From NCBI GenBank assembly GCA_964020155.1, contig OZ026558.1, forward strand, positions 1,565,416 to 1,629,415: a DNA stretch of 64,000 bases, written 5' to 3'. The number at the start of each line of letters is the position of its first letter. Position 1 is the first letter of the stretch. Source of the stretch: Chondrilla cf. caribensis. Its lineage: Eukaryota; Porifera; Demospongiae; Chondrillida; Chondrillidae. Positions 44,399 to 55,553 of the stretch are shown piece after piece. The position numbers and the translations under genes were made by a program. A model generated the notes under the pieces. That model saw only the letters and a program-made list of their open reading frames with translations. It searched no databases and was not told where the DNA came from.

Positions 44399-44451
44399 CC
44401 TTGGCTTGAAATGAGAATGACGTGTAGAGTTGTCATGGTAATTTCTTATTA

Positions 44452-44945
44452 CAGAGGAGTTAAATGCCTAGTTTTTGAAAGTTTTCGAGAACGAAATTCT
44501 CCCAGCACGTATATAGATACGAGGAACAGCTTCCACTCCCGCGCTGCCAAAAGGACGATAAGGAGAACATATCTCCTGTAGAATAAGGCTTCCCTAACAA
44601 CTTAGTTACTACAAACGATTTACAGAAACTCCTCTTAGACTTTAGTAAGACTACTGTACTTTCAACTGTTGTGACGCTGTAACTTGAACAAATTGCTACG
44701 CTGTGATTATTTTTGGTGAACATATCTCCTGTAGAAGTAACTAACGATTTAAAGAAACTACTAAGATTACTGTTGTGACACTGCCATTATTGTCAGTGAG
44801 TGCGATGGTATAGCTAAGTGACATTAATTAATTGATCAATTGCTATGGTAACTAAGTGACATTAATCAATTGATCAGCAAGTGTGCACATATCATATATG
44901 TGCACACTTTTGCCTTTCATACACCTACACAAAAGGATACAAATA
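44452..44945. repeat. Interspersed repeat, copy 2
   Basis: Partner of 37064-37509, with an internal duplication of the GAACATATCTCCTGTAGAA segment. It is inserted in the right arm of the promoter palindrome (44435-44455), so it postdates the FReD duplication. Confidence 0.65.
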
Positions 44946-45399
44946 TGGGTTGTTTCTCTCATATCAATGCTATAGTAGATTTTTTACAAGTCTCAAACTG
45001 GAAGGTTGCTATGCAGCAGTTTCATAGTTTGTGGTGGTTGAATTGGAAGCCATTTTATGCTCCACTTGCAAAATAATATGTTCTGTTTAGACATGCAAAT
45101 TCCAAACATGCATGCAGGTACCTGTAGTGAACATACAATACACAATAGAGCCTCTGGAAACATATCAATGATGTTTGGGTCATCCTGCTTGTTAAGTGGG
45201 TACATCCGTTCTCATATGTTATTATCACAATAATATCACAATAAAATGTTGGGTTGTGGTTGTGTGTAGCAGAGCAATTAACATCCACAATGACCTGTGC
45301 ATGACTGTTAGTATTGTCTCAGTGTGTATATAGGTGTAGTGATGAGGGAAATCCATGCATCTGTGCAAAAAAATAATTGAATTGTGTATCATGTACGTA

Positions 45400-45523
45400 A
45401 TAGTTGTATCCTGCCTAGGTGTGCTGCAGCAGTGATAAAGTGCTAATAGATTAGCGAGGGCGAAGCCCGAGGTAATCAGTTAGCACTTTATCTGCTGCAG
45501 CACACTAGGCAGGATACAACTAT
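45400..45523. mobile_element. Fold-back MITE, 124 bp
   Basis: Near-perfect hairpin with arms ATAGTTGTATCCTGCCTAGG and the inverse. The loop contains GCGAGGGCGAAGCCCGAG. It shares CTGCAGCA/GAGGGCGAAGC motifs with the element at 36835-37059. Confidence 0.75.
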
Positions 45524-45524
45524 C

Positions 45525-45757
45525 TTGTATCCTGGCGTGGCGAATAATAGACAATTTATACAGCAAATATGCACATAGTCCAATACAACATATTATATGC
45601 AATAGAAATGTGTTTACTAATGTCCTGCCTTGTTCTCACGCAATTAATCCTAACAATGAAACCTGTCTGGTGAACTGTGCACACATCAGTGACCTGTGCT
45701 TCCAGCGCTGATGTGTGCACACTTTTCTCTTTGATCTTTCTCCGAACCAGGATACAA
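45525..45757. mobile_element. Small TIR element (TTGTATCCTGG family), second copy
   Basis: A 233-bp element with ends TTGTATCCTGG and CCAGGATACAA, in the opposite orientation to 10515-10745. It lies directly against the fold-back at 45400-45523. Confidence 0.75.
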
Positions 45758-46107
45758 ATCACGCTTTCTGATTACGTCATTAATATTACAACTTTATCAC
45801 TTATTGGTTATTCAAGCATGTCATTTCATAATTCATCGAAAACAATAATTGAAACTGTTAACCAATGAATAATATTCAGTCTCCACTCATTACATGTTTG
45901 ATTATATGTATGAATACATAATGAACTATCAAGGTATGATACTTGGTACACATGTACATACGTAAATGTACATGGTACTGTGTGTGTATGTGTATGTATG
46001 TACTGTATGTGTGTATGTGTAAAGTATTACATTTGTGCATGCATTATACTTCTACATACAGTACACACACACAGTGTGAGTGTGTTATTCTGTTATTTCT
46101 CCCAAAT
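45758..46107 (-). other. FReD 3' flank of gene 9, no gene seen
   Basis: Distal part of the 3' flank duplicon, with TACGTA-type simple sequence. Confidence 0.55.
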
Positions 46108-47066
46108 TCACTTCTTGTTAAACATTAGTTTCATTTCAACAAATTTGAATGAGTAGTATCGATCAGCACCAGGTTTGGCATTGTACCATGAGATGCCTTT
46201 AAAATCTGGATTACTCACTCCTTTTGCCAAGTAATCACCGTTAAGATTAGCATAGTGGCAGTTGTTGTACCACCAACCTCCCCTGTATGCAACTGCACAA
46301 CTACTCTTACTACCTTGGTCATAGGTCGTAAACATCTGTCCACTGTGGTAGGAGAGCTGATCTGTAACATTTCCACTAAATCCCGACACAGTCATTTCAT
46401 AGTTGATGTTACTGTCTCCGACTACAAACTGGGAGTATTCTGCATAGTAAGAGTTCCCCTCCCAGTCTCCTAACTCCACCCTGAGCTTGGTTCCAGGAAG
46501 ATTGTTTGTCATGCAGTGGATGTTGTCAAGTCCCATCCAGTATTCTCCTCGGGGGTTTCCAAATCCATTGACATAACTGTTCCAGTTACGATAGAATCCA
46601 ACTGCTCCGTTAAATCTTCTCTGGAAGATGGTCCAGTTTCCTTCCATGTTGCAATAAGCAGTGAAGGGTCCACACCCACAGTCCATGGTGTAGACTCCAG
46701 AACGTGAGCACACATGTTGGTGAACTTGTTCACATCCACAGGGGGTGAGGGTTGGGCAGGTGTCATGACCTTTAGCAGAGCCTGAATAAGCAGCACAATG
46801 AGAGATTATAGTGGATGTGAGCAGTTTGTATATACTTATGTGTGTTAGTTATTATTAAAACATGCATTTACAGTACTGTGTGTTAGTTGTTATGTTAAAG
46901 TGTGTATTTACAGTATGTGTGTATGTGTAGTGTTTAGTGTGTATACACATGGCCCACATTATTCACTGTACACACAGCCTGTATGCAGTATTGTACAAAG
47001 TTACTCACATTGCTGAAATGCTGCCACTGATATTATCCCAAGGAAGATAGTGACCTTAGAGAACAT
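46108..47066 (-). CDS. Secreted fibrinogen-related domain protein, gene 9 (short loop)
   Basis: Exons 47066-47009 and 46781-46108 encode 243 aa, with a 227-bp intron. The N-lobe is the common type with AYCNMEGNWTIF (Asn for the usual Asp). FSGNVTDQLSYHS has the NVT sequon. The short loop is TYDQGSKSSCAV. RGGWWYNNCHYANLNGDYLA is followed by a Met for Lys change near the end (KLMFNKK). It most resembles gene 6 in the loop and gene 8 in the segment after it. The secreted lectin-like role is inferred. Confidence 0.9.
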
Positions 47067-47152
47067 TGTTCCTTCTCTTGTTCTTCTCTGATCTTCCTCT
47101 CTTCCTGTCAGTATTCCTCTAGTGATAGCTGATTCTGCTAATTCACCCATCT

Positions 47153-47162
47153 CCTTATATAG
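47153..47162 (-). promoter_or_regulatory. TATA box of FReD gene 9
   Basis: CTATATAAGG on the - strand, 87 bp before the ATG. The palindrome upstream is mostly lost. Confidence 0.8.
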
Positions 47163-47847
47163 TCTTGGTTGGGATGAGAATGACGTGTGTAGAGTTGTCA
47201 TGGTAATGTCTTGTTAACATTCTTTTAGTGTACACATTGACAATAGTATGAATATGACAGGATTCATGTTATTTGAGTAGTTGGTTAGTGGTTGGTTGGT
47301 GGTTGTATGTAGCCAAAAACAATTCACCTCAAAGATCTGTGTCTGCAGTGTGGAGGTCTTCCTTGTGTGCTGGTATGAGTTGTTTCTCTTATTTGAATGC
47401 TTTCATACATGTTCTCTGCACAATGTTGCTATGTAACAGTTTTTAGTTTATGATGGTAAGGCAGGTTCCTGTGTTGAGAATACAGGTACATAGTACAGCC
47501 TGTGGAGCATGTAGTAAGACCATTATGCTTATCAGTTCCACTTGTGATGGAATATGTATGTCTATTTTCTTGTATTAAAATGGTATTATCACACTAAAAT
47601 GAATGATAACTCTTTGATGACACTCAGTTTCTAAGTCTGAAGTACGTAGGTTTGAGCAGTTTCGTCATAATATGTCAATTTCCTATCACAATGGCCTTTT
47701 GTAACCAAATTGTTATGTGACCACAGTCGTACTGACTGCACCTATCCTGGTTGTCCTTAACAAGACGACTTAGTGATCTTGTTACTCTACATTGAGGGTG
47801 TGTGTTGTGTGTAGCAGAGCAACAAACCTCCACAATTATGAATAAAC
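47163..47847. other. FReD spacer, no gene seen
   Basis: It holds the conserved CACCTCAAAGATCTG block near 47326 and a segment (47470-47845) collinear with 42395-42790. Confidence 0.55.
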
Positions 47848-48137
47848 ACCAGGTTTGGCATAGATAGACCTTTATTCTCTGTATAACTCACTCCTTCTGC
47901 CAAGTACTCACTGTTGTGTCAAACATGTAGGTGATTGTGTGGAACATGCAATTTTAATTCATTATTACTCAGAACAATAATTGAATCTGTCAACTAATGA
48001 ATATCGTTGTTTCCACACATGTACAATTGTGGATCTATTGTATGCATATTATAATGTATGTAATATTTGTATGTTGAATTGTCATAGTAATTTCTTATTA
48101 CCATGGTGATATTGTCCCATGAGAGACCTATAACACA

Positions 48138-48840
48138 GTGTAGTCACCAGAAAAATATTAAAAAGGGCAATGGGTTATTTATATAGCATCACAATGTCAA
48201 TGTTGAGACACCCCTAGTATTAATATGAATAGCTGAACCACAAGGACAGGATGGTTATGATGAAAAAATTGAAATTTGACAGCGTTTCAACACACTACAC
48301 TACACTAATGTAGTGTAGTGTGGGCATTGTTGTATGGGCAGTATTTTACTTGGTCATTCAATACATACACGCCAATCAAAGTAGTTTTTTGTACACTCTG
48401 CACCTTTTGAAATCTTGCCGAAACCTCCTCTGAGCTTCGCCTCAACAGCACAACAGTAAAAGAAAACATGCCACTGGTGCCAGATTCATCCTCAGTATGC
48501 AGCACAAATGGAAAATCCCTACCCTATTCAGGATTAATTCCTGTCAGTCTGTGTTTACTTGGGGGTAATTTTTTTTATCAGAACTTTTCTTGCTCATTGA
48601 GATTAGAAATACGAAATAATAATCGGTGCAAGTTCTTTCGAACGACACGAGTTTGGCATCAATTCGTCTGTTCTGCATATGCACATACGTTTATTATCTC
48701 ACATTTATTTATCTAAACAGCTGATGCAAGGGAACAAACTGTTTGCCAGTCTCAGGAAAGGAAGAATCATTAGAAACAAAGTCAAATTTCAAATCTAAAA
48801 GGGTGGGCTGCCCTGCAAATTCGGCCTGGCAAGAACACTG
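48138..48840. other. Insertion of about 0.7 kb within an FReD relic
   Basis: It separates two neighbouring pieces of an FReD relic. It contains a short perfect hairpin (48290-48326, ACACTACACTA arms). An open - strand stretch near 48305-48505 is not recognised. No terminal repeats were found, so its nature is unknown. Confidence 0.45.
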
Positions 48841-48887
48841 CTATAGTACCTGGATTACTCACTCCTGTCAAGTACTCACCATTGTGT

Positions 48888-49065
48888 TGAACATGTAGGT
48901 TCTCGTATGGAACTTGCAGGTGCTTGTGTGGAACATGTGGGTGCTTGTGTGGAACATGTGGGTGCTTGTGTGGAACATGTGGGTGCTTGTGTGGAACATG
49001 TGGGTGTTTATGTCTAACATGTGGGTGCTTGAGTCTAATCTGTGGGTGCCTGTGTTGAACATGCA
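48888..49065. repeat. 21-bp minisatellite, third family
   Basis: About eight copies of GTGCTTGTGTGGAACATGTGG. It has the same period as, and shares a GAACATG core with, the other 21-bp family, but the rest differs. Confidence 0.9.
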
Positions 49066-49455
49066 ATTTCAATTTTGTTATTACTCAAAACAGTGATTGA
49101 AACTGTCAACTAATGAATATTGCTGTTTCCACACATGTACAAAGTGGGTTCTATTGTATGCATATTATTATGTATGTAATATAATATTATGCATGTTGAG
49201 TTGTCACGGTAATTTCTTATTACCATGGTGATATTGGATTACACATTGAAAATAGTATGAATATGACAGGATTCAAGCTATTCCAGTTTTCGCTTAGTGA
49301 TTGGTTGGTGGTTGTCTGTAGCCAAAAACAACTCACCTCAAAGATCTATGTCTGTAGTGTGGAGGTCTTCATTATATGCTGGTATGTGTTGTGTAGACAT
49401 GCATATTCCTGTGGTAGGAGAGCTTATCTCCAGGATTTCCACTGTATCCAGATAT

Positions 49456-50282
49456 AAGGTGTCGTGTGTTACTGGATGTGGTATACAGTACAGTATTCAT
49501 ACGTATGTAGATATGCAACAGGTACCTCCAAACGTACGTACGTACATGTACACTGTATGTAATGTGTGTTACGTATGTATTTAGAATGTACATTTACAAT
49601 ATGTGTGTACATGAAGTGTTTGTTGTGTATACACATGGCCCACATTATCCACTGTACACACAGCCTGTATGCAGTATTGAATTTCATGTTTTGTGGATGC
49701 AGTCATCTCATATGTGTGTTCTATCACAATAAATGTTGGGTTGTGGTTGTGTGTAGCAGAACAGCAAACCCCCACAATGACCTGTGCATGACTGTTAGTA
49801 TTGTCTCAGTGTGTATATACGTAGGTGTAGTGATTAGTGGAATCTGTGCATCTGTACAAATTGAATTATGTGTTGTGTGTAACATGATTTTTAATTAATA
49901 TGTCATATTATTGCAAATTTATCACTTATTGGTTATTCAAGTATGTTATTTCATAATTAATTTTTTTTGCCGAAAACAATATTTGAAAACTGTTAACCAA
50001 TGAATAATATTCAGTCTCCACTCATTACATGTGCATGTTTGGTTGTATGTATGAATACATAATGAACTATTAAGGTATGATACTTGGTACATATGTACAT
50101 AAATGTATGTACATATGTGATATATATGTAATGTGTACATATGTGTAAATATGTGTACATAAATGCATATACTTGATATGCATGTATGCATGTGTACAGT
50201 GTGTACATTTGTACATGCATTACACACCCATATTCAGTACACACAGGTAGATGTGTTATTCTATTAATCCTCCAAACCAGAT
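49456..50282. other. FReD 3' flank of gene 10, no gene seen
   Basis: It includes a stretch matching FReD intron sequence (49480-49680) that joins abruptly to the 3' flank duplicon at about 49680, a deletion junction that removed a first exon. Confidence 0.6.
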
Positions 50283-51129
50283 TCACTTCTTGGTAAACTT
50301 TAGTTTCATTTCAACAAATTTGAATGAGTAGTGTATATGAGCACCACGTTTGGCATTATTCCAAGAGATGCCTTTAGCATGTGGATTACTCACTCCTTCT
50401 CCCAAGTACTCACCGTTAAGATTAACGAATTGGCAGCTGTTGTACCACCAACCTCCTCTGTGTGAGACTGCACAATTAAAACCACCCCTATTGTCATGAT
50501 CTTGGTCATAGGTACTAAACATCTGTCCACTGTGGTAGGAGAGCTGATCATTCTATAGTTAGTACTACCATCTCCAACTACGAACTGGGAGTATTCTGCA
50601 TAGTAAGAGTTACCTTCCCAGTCTCCTAACTCCACCCTGAGCTTGGTTCCAGGATAAGTGCTGGACATGCAATAAATGTTTTTGAGCGCCATCCAGTATT
50701 CTCCTCTGGCAACTCCAAATCCATTGAGATATTCAGTCCAATTGCGGTAGAATGGAAGTGCTCCGTTAAATCTTCTCTGGAAGACGGTCCAGTTTCCTTC
50801 CATGTCACAATAAGCAGTGAAGGGTCCACACCCACAGTCCATGGTGTAGACTCCAGAACGAGAGCACACATCTTGGTGAACTTGTTCACATCCACAGGGG
50901 GTGAGGGTTGGGCAGGTGTCATGACCTTTGGCAGAGCCTGAATAACCAACACAACGAGAGATTATAGTGGATGTGAGCAGTTTGTATCTTTTGAATCATG
51001 CAAAATTGTGAAAAAAAATTATTTTGTCTATTGGAAGTGTAGACATATAGTTTACTGTATACCCTGTAGGTATGTACATATGTATGTACAGTATTTTATT
51101 ATTATTTTATTATTATATTATTATTACTA

Positions 51130-51425
51130 TATTGTTTTCATTTCAACTTCCGGTATGTTACGCTCGTCCGATATATTATATATATATAATATGTGTCCCT
51201 ACGCGTAACCGCAACAATGAATTTATATTATAATTTATATTGCGCGAAAACAAGATGGCCGATTTCGAACGCCGACGATTAGAAATTGAGCTAGAATTCG
51301 TGCGCTGAAGCTCCGTCGAACGTACTAACTTCAGCGAAGGTTCTTCTGAATGTAAGGAAGACGCCCAAGTAATTCGAGTGCGGGGGCGGCAGCCCCACGA
51401 GTTTTTGAACTCGAATTACTTGTTT
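51130..51425. repeat. Interspersed repeat shared with the pogo-like element
   Basis: Sequence from about 51130 (TTTCAACTTCCGGTATG) to 51425 (GAATTACTTG) matches the outer interior parts of 26660-27150 but lacks the inverted HTH insert found there. It therefore shows the uninterrupted form. Confidence 0.6.
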
Positions 51426-51466
51426 TTTGAAAGGTGTAACATTTTACTGGATGTGCTATGCAAGTA

Positions 51467-51990
51467 CGGTACTAATCATATAAAACTGAACGTTCTACGG
51501 GTACGGAACGGGTGTACCTGTACCCGTTCCGTACCCATACCCACTAAACAGGAACGGCCGTTTAGTAGGCGAGTCGCCGAACTTAACGATTGCAAAAAAT
51601 GTACACCTATGTAGTGATACCTAGAGTGACACCTACGTATCTCCTTTTCATTGTGTTATAACTCGTTAGAAGATGGTTTATTCGAGTTACGTGAAGCAAC
51701 GAATTCTCTTTTGTCGTTGTTCGGGAGAAGGCTATGCAGAAGACGATGAAACGACCGCGGTCGAACTCCAACAACTACTTAAGAGCGAATCGTATGACGC
51801 CTCGCTATCCACGATACTCCGAGAAACACTAATGACGGAAGAAGAACGTACGTACGTACGTACATAGAAAGATCGTTTCGAAATAGCACTTCATTATAAA
51901 AATTAACGCGTACGTAACAATACACGAGGTGTCGATTACGGTAAGAACGGGTACGCCCGTAGAACGTTCAGTTTTATATGATTAGTACTG
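51467..51990. mobile_element. Tc1-group TIR element with HTH fragment, TA duplication
   Basis: A 524-bp element with ends CGGTACTAATCATATAAAAC and the inverse, about 35 bp long. TA flanks both sides (51465-51466, 51991-51992). It is inserted in the gene 10 intron. It has an open + stretch starting at 51673. Confidence 0.85.
51673..51867 (+). pseudogene. Tc1-like transposase N-terminal fragment
   Basis: A 64-codon ORF starting MVYSSYVKQRILFCRCSGEG, which resembles the start of Tc1-type transposases. The following part (ETTAVELQQLLKSES) fits the end of the HTH. The catalytic domain is absent. Confidence 0.55.
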
Positions 51991-52324
51991 TATGTAGCTA
52001 TGCATCAGGTACCTACGTATGTTAGTGCGTACATTTGTACACTGTATGTAATGTGTGAGAGTTCTGTTAGAGTGTGCATTTACAGTACGTTTGTATGTGT
52101 ACTATTTGTTGTGTATAAACATGACCCACATTATCCACTGTACACACAGCCTGTATGCAGTATTGTACTAAGTTACTCACATTGCTGAAATGCTGCCACT
52201 GATATTATCCCAAGGAAGATAGTGACCTTAGAGAACATTGTTCTTTCTCTTGTTCTTCTCTGATCTTCCTCTCTTCCTGTCAGTATTCCTCTAGTGATAG
52301 CTGATTCTGCTAATTCACCCATCT

Positions 52325-52334
52325 CCTTATATAG
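52325..52334 (-). promoter_or_regulatory. TATA box of FReD gene 10
   Basis: CTATATAAGG on the - strand, 87 bp before the ATG. The perfect palindrome is at 52371-52393. Confidence 0.8.
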
Positions 52335-52370
52335 TCTTGGCTGGGATGAGAATGACGTGTGTAGAGTTGT

Positions 52371-52393
52371 CATGGTAATTTCTTATTACCATG
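52371..52393. promoter_or_regulatory. Perfect palindrome upstream of the TATA box, gene 10
   Basis: CATGGTAAT-TTCTT-ATTACCATG, identical to those of genes 2 and 4 although the gene itself is broken. Confidence 0.55.
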
Positions 52394-53034
52394 GCAACTC
52401 AAAATGTTTGGTGTTTGGTGTACACATTGAAAATATTATTATGAATATGACAGTCTTAATTTTATCCCACTGGTTGGTGAGTGGTTGTGGGCAGCAGAGC
52501 AACAACTCACCTCAAGGATCTGTGTCTGGTATATTCATTGTGTACTGTTATACATATGGGTTGTTACTCTTATATGAATGCTATTATAATAGTAGATTTT
52601 TGTACAAGTCTCAAACTGGAAGGTTACTATGCAGCAGTTTCATAGTTTGTGTTGGTCAAATTGCATGCTGTTGGATGACGTGTGTAGAGTTGTCATGGTA
52701 ATTTCATATTACCATGGTGATTTTGGTGTACACATTGACAATAGTATGAATATGACAGGATTCTTGTTATTTGAGTGATTGGTTAGTAGCTCTGGTTGGT
52801 TAGTGGTTGTGCGTAGCTGAAAGCAACTTACCTCAAAGATCTGTGTCTGCAGTGTGGAGGTCTTCCTTTTGTGCTGGTATAAGTTGTTTCTCTTATATGA
52901 GTTCTTTTATAAATGTTTTTTGTACAATTTTGCTATGCAGCAGTTTCAAGTTTATAATTGGAATGGGATGGTGATGGGATATATAAGTTTTTTTAATTTA
53001 CTTGCATAATATCTTTTTTTGTGATTACACGAAG
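52394..53034. other. FReD spacer, no gene seen
   Basis: Collinear with 12083-12711, with two copies of the ACCTCAA(A/G)GATCTG block. Confidence 0.6.
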
Positions 53035-53220
53035 ATTCTTGTGTATAGACATGGCAGGTTCCTGTGTGTAGACATGGCAGGTTCCTGTGTGTAGACATGG
53101 CAGGTTCCTGTGTGTAGACAAGGCAGGTTCCTGTGTGTAGATATGGCAGGTTCCTGTGTGTAGATATGGCAGGTTCCTGTGTGTAGACATGGCAGGTTCC
53201 TGTGTGTAGACATGCACATA
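53035..53220. repeat. 23-bp minisatellite, short array
   Basis: About eight units of the GTTCCTGTGTGTAGACATG family, against nearly twenty at the collinear site 12712-13145. Confidence 0.95.
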
Positions 53221-53370
53221 GGAACCTGACATGCACATGGTTCCTGTGTGTAAAACACCAACACATCAACACATGCAAACACGTACACACACACACACAC
53301 ACCTCAAGTACCTGTTCTATGTGAACCTTGTAACCCAGGGTAGTTGATTCCTTATTTGGTTCTCTTTCAG

Positions 53371-53786
53371 CCATCCAAGATCACTTGTGTGGCCACCTAC
53401 ACTGACAAAAGTGGTATATTCTCCACAAGTGCCCCACGTGCAGTGGACAGCACCAGTGTAGTGGTGAAGAAGGAGCCCATCCACAGTGATAACAGATCCA
53501 GGAGTGACTCCAACTTACGGTGCATACAGTGTTTGTGTGTGCATGAGTTTGTGAGCATGCATGTGTGTGTGCGTGTGCGTGTGTGTGTGTACGTGTGTGC
53601 GTCCGTGTGTGTCTGTGTTTGTATGTGTGTGTGTGTGTGTGTGGTAGTGGTGTCAGGTAATGGTCTATGGTGGTTGTCTATGATAGTGGAGGATGGCACA
53701 GTTAACTCATGTATAGCACGTACTGTACTTCAGTCAACAGCAGTGACTACCACACAAGTGAACATGGAGCAGAGTACAAGCTTAGA
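53371..53786 (+). CDS. CPSF1: CPSF1 copy B, last exons before the junction
   Basis: Exon 53371-53519 encodes [18 protein letters not shown] and following residues. Exon 53734-53786 encodes [17 protein letters not shown]. Relative to copy A, 87 bp (13706-13792) are missing, which removes the conserved DDEDEMLYG acidic motif in multiples of three. The next exon on this strand is the oxygenase exon at 53889. Splicing into it from this donor would be out of its frame and meet a stop about 25 codons later. CPSF1 copy B is thus a C-terminally truncated gene. Confidence 0.75.
53530..53642. repeat. GT-rich microsatellite, copy B
   Basis: Impure (GT)n counterpart of 13463-13616. Confidence 0.85.
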
Positions 53787-53792
53787 GTATGT

Positions 53793-53797
<5 letters not shown>

Positions 53798-53886
<89 letters not shown>
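53798..53886. repeat. GT microsatellite at the unit B/C junction
   Basis: (GT)n between the CPSF1 donor (53786) and the oxygenase acceptor (53888). It is the same junction as 13858-14001. Confidence 0.9.
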
Positions 53887-53888
53887 AG

Positions 53889-54544
53889 GTGGTACACTAC
53901 CAGACAGGGACCCCGACGTCGTGTCAGGGAATCCCCTCTACGAACCCACCCCCTGGCCCGATGAAAATGGAGAGGATGTCCCCTTTCACCAGCTGCTAAC
54001 GGCACACTATCAGGCCATGACTAATGCAGGTATGGAGTTTGTGCGACTGACAGCTATAGGTCTTGGTCTGGAGGAGGAAGTGTTTGCAAGGAAGTTTGCC
54101 AACAAACCACTGTCCAGTCTACGCATCATGCACTATCCCACGTATGGTGAATCGGACAGGCCTACCTTCACCTGCGAAGAGCACATAGATTCAGCATTTG
54201 TGACTCTTCTTGTTACATTCTCCTATCCTGGTCTGGAGATATGTCAAGAGGATGGATCATGGCTGGCAGTGGAGCCAAGGCCTGGATCCATTGTGGTCAA
54301 CATTGGGGAGCTTCTCTCACGACTCACCAACGGGCGATACAAGGCAACTTATCATCGCGTGCGCGACACAGAGATCGAAAGGTATTCTGTTCCTTTCTTC
54401 TTCGAGCCGTGTTTCCATGCTGAGTTTGAGTTTCCGGATGACTCCAGCAGAATTGTGTACGGCAATTGGTTGATTAAGAGAATGAGGCGACACAAATATC
54501 AATATGAACATGTTCCAGACTTCAACGCCTCAAAAATTATATAA
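53889..54544 (+). CDS. 2-oxoglutarate/Fe(II) oxygenase, last exon (intact copy)
   Basis: About 217 codons, entered in phase 1 from the AG at 53887-53888. The family is isopenicillin-N-synthase-like non-haem iron dioxygenases, which use 2-oxoglutarate or O2 to oxidise small molecules; the substrate is unknown. Visible are [37 protein letters not shown], the iron ligands His and Asp in EEHIDSAF, the distal His in YKATYHRVR and the Arg/Ser pair in ERYSVPFF. The family is usually 300-350 aa, so the N-terminal third is on earlier exons that are not in this window. The preceding exon here is CPSF1, with the wrong phase, so this exon is probably a duplication by-product unless it is spliced from elsewhere. 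Confidence 0.8.
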
Positions 54545-54580
54545 CGATTGTGTATTAATCACAATATCATTGTTAAAATA

Positions 54581-54781
54581 TGTGAGCGGATCTGAGAAAA
54601 GGGACATCTTATACACTTTCGTGTATTTGCGTTTTTTCACATCATTCGAATGCTCCATCACAGAGCATTACGATGCCGTTTTCGGAATTGCGATAGCGCA
54701 TTTCGTTCACGAGATATACTGAGTTTTATTGCCATGCATAAAAGCTTTGGTGCGTGCGAACGAGCTACTTCCGGTAGCCTA

Positions 54782-54812
<31 letters not shown>

Positions 54813-55553
54813 AATGAATTTATATTATAATTTATATCGAACGCGGAAACAAATAACTTGTGAATGTAATCGTACGTAAAATCAAAACTGTATGTAGTGT
54901 GAGGCCATTAGAAATAATATAGGCATACATGCACACTGGATGGATACAACTGATAAACATAAAGATAAAAAATAATAATAATATATTAAATTTTGAAAAA
55001 TGATAATCTCATACTTATTAATGAAATCTGTTAGCTTCCACCTCAGTCACCTCGATCATGGAGGGAAGCGTCGTGACTGTACGATGTTGACTATACGCTT
55101 CCGGTAGCCTATTACGGTCTCCGTAAATTATGAATGAATGACGTCATGTAAGTAAGAAATGGCGCCGGCTTCATGTCCTCGATGTGTATTTCGTTTCTTC
55201 AAGCGGTTTTAGGGACAAGAAGAGTTGTTCGATATTCTATATTGTACAATTCTATCTATTTGCAGCATTTGTTTCATTGCGAACGAATATTCGGTTGCGC
55301 GCCTTATCAGCGGCAAGGCGCGAATATCTCCGTCTAGAAAAATGGCGTATTTCCGCTAGGTGCAAAATGAACTATATCTTCAAAACGCAACATCGTATAG
55401 TCACGACGCTTGCAGAGAACATTCTACTAAAGCTTAAGATAATAATTATTGAAAAAACGGGAATTCGATAAAATTTACACGAAAACATGTTTTGACCCGT
55501 ATCAGGGTTTACGAAAACAACCAAATATGTCCCTTTTCTCAGATCCGCTCACA
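54581..55553. mobile_element. TIR element with TA duplication (TGTGAGCGGATC ends)
   Basis: A 973-bp element whose ends TGTGAGCGGATCTGAGAAAA are inverted on the right. TA flanks both sides (54579-54580, 55554-55555). It is absent behind the unit A oxygenase (empty site near 14695). It contains two CTTCCGGTAGCCTATT motifs and an open stretch at 55184-55471 with no recognised similarity. Confidence 0.8.

Larger units (their letters stand above)
47848..49455 (-). pseudogene. FReD exon 2 relics
   Basis: Scattered fragments of FReD exon 2: 47848-47915 (KPGA and NGEYL parts), about 48118-48137 plus 48841-48883 (a single relic separated by roughly 0.7 kb of foreign sequence) and 49409-49455 (GYSGNPGDKLSYH part). 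None has a first exon. The expected position near 49680 has lost it. Confidence 0.65.
50283..52238 (-). pseudogene. FReD gene 10, frameshifted by a 31-bp deletion
   Basis: Exon 1 (52238-52181) and exon 2 (50937-50283) have a 1243-bp intron that contains a TIR element. The N-lobe is the second type (NWTEYLNGFGVARGEYWM). Compared with genes 4 and 7, 31 bases are missing at 50549/50550, covering VSGYSGDAGD. The frame shifts and ends about 50 codons later. The downstream frame still encodes a calcium-type loop (TYDQDHDNRGGFNCAV) and RGGWWYNSCQ. It is the positional counterpart of gene 4 in unit A. Confidence 0.85.
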
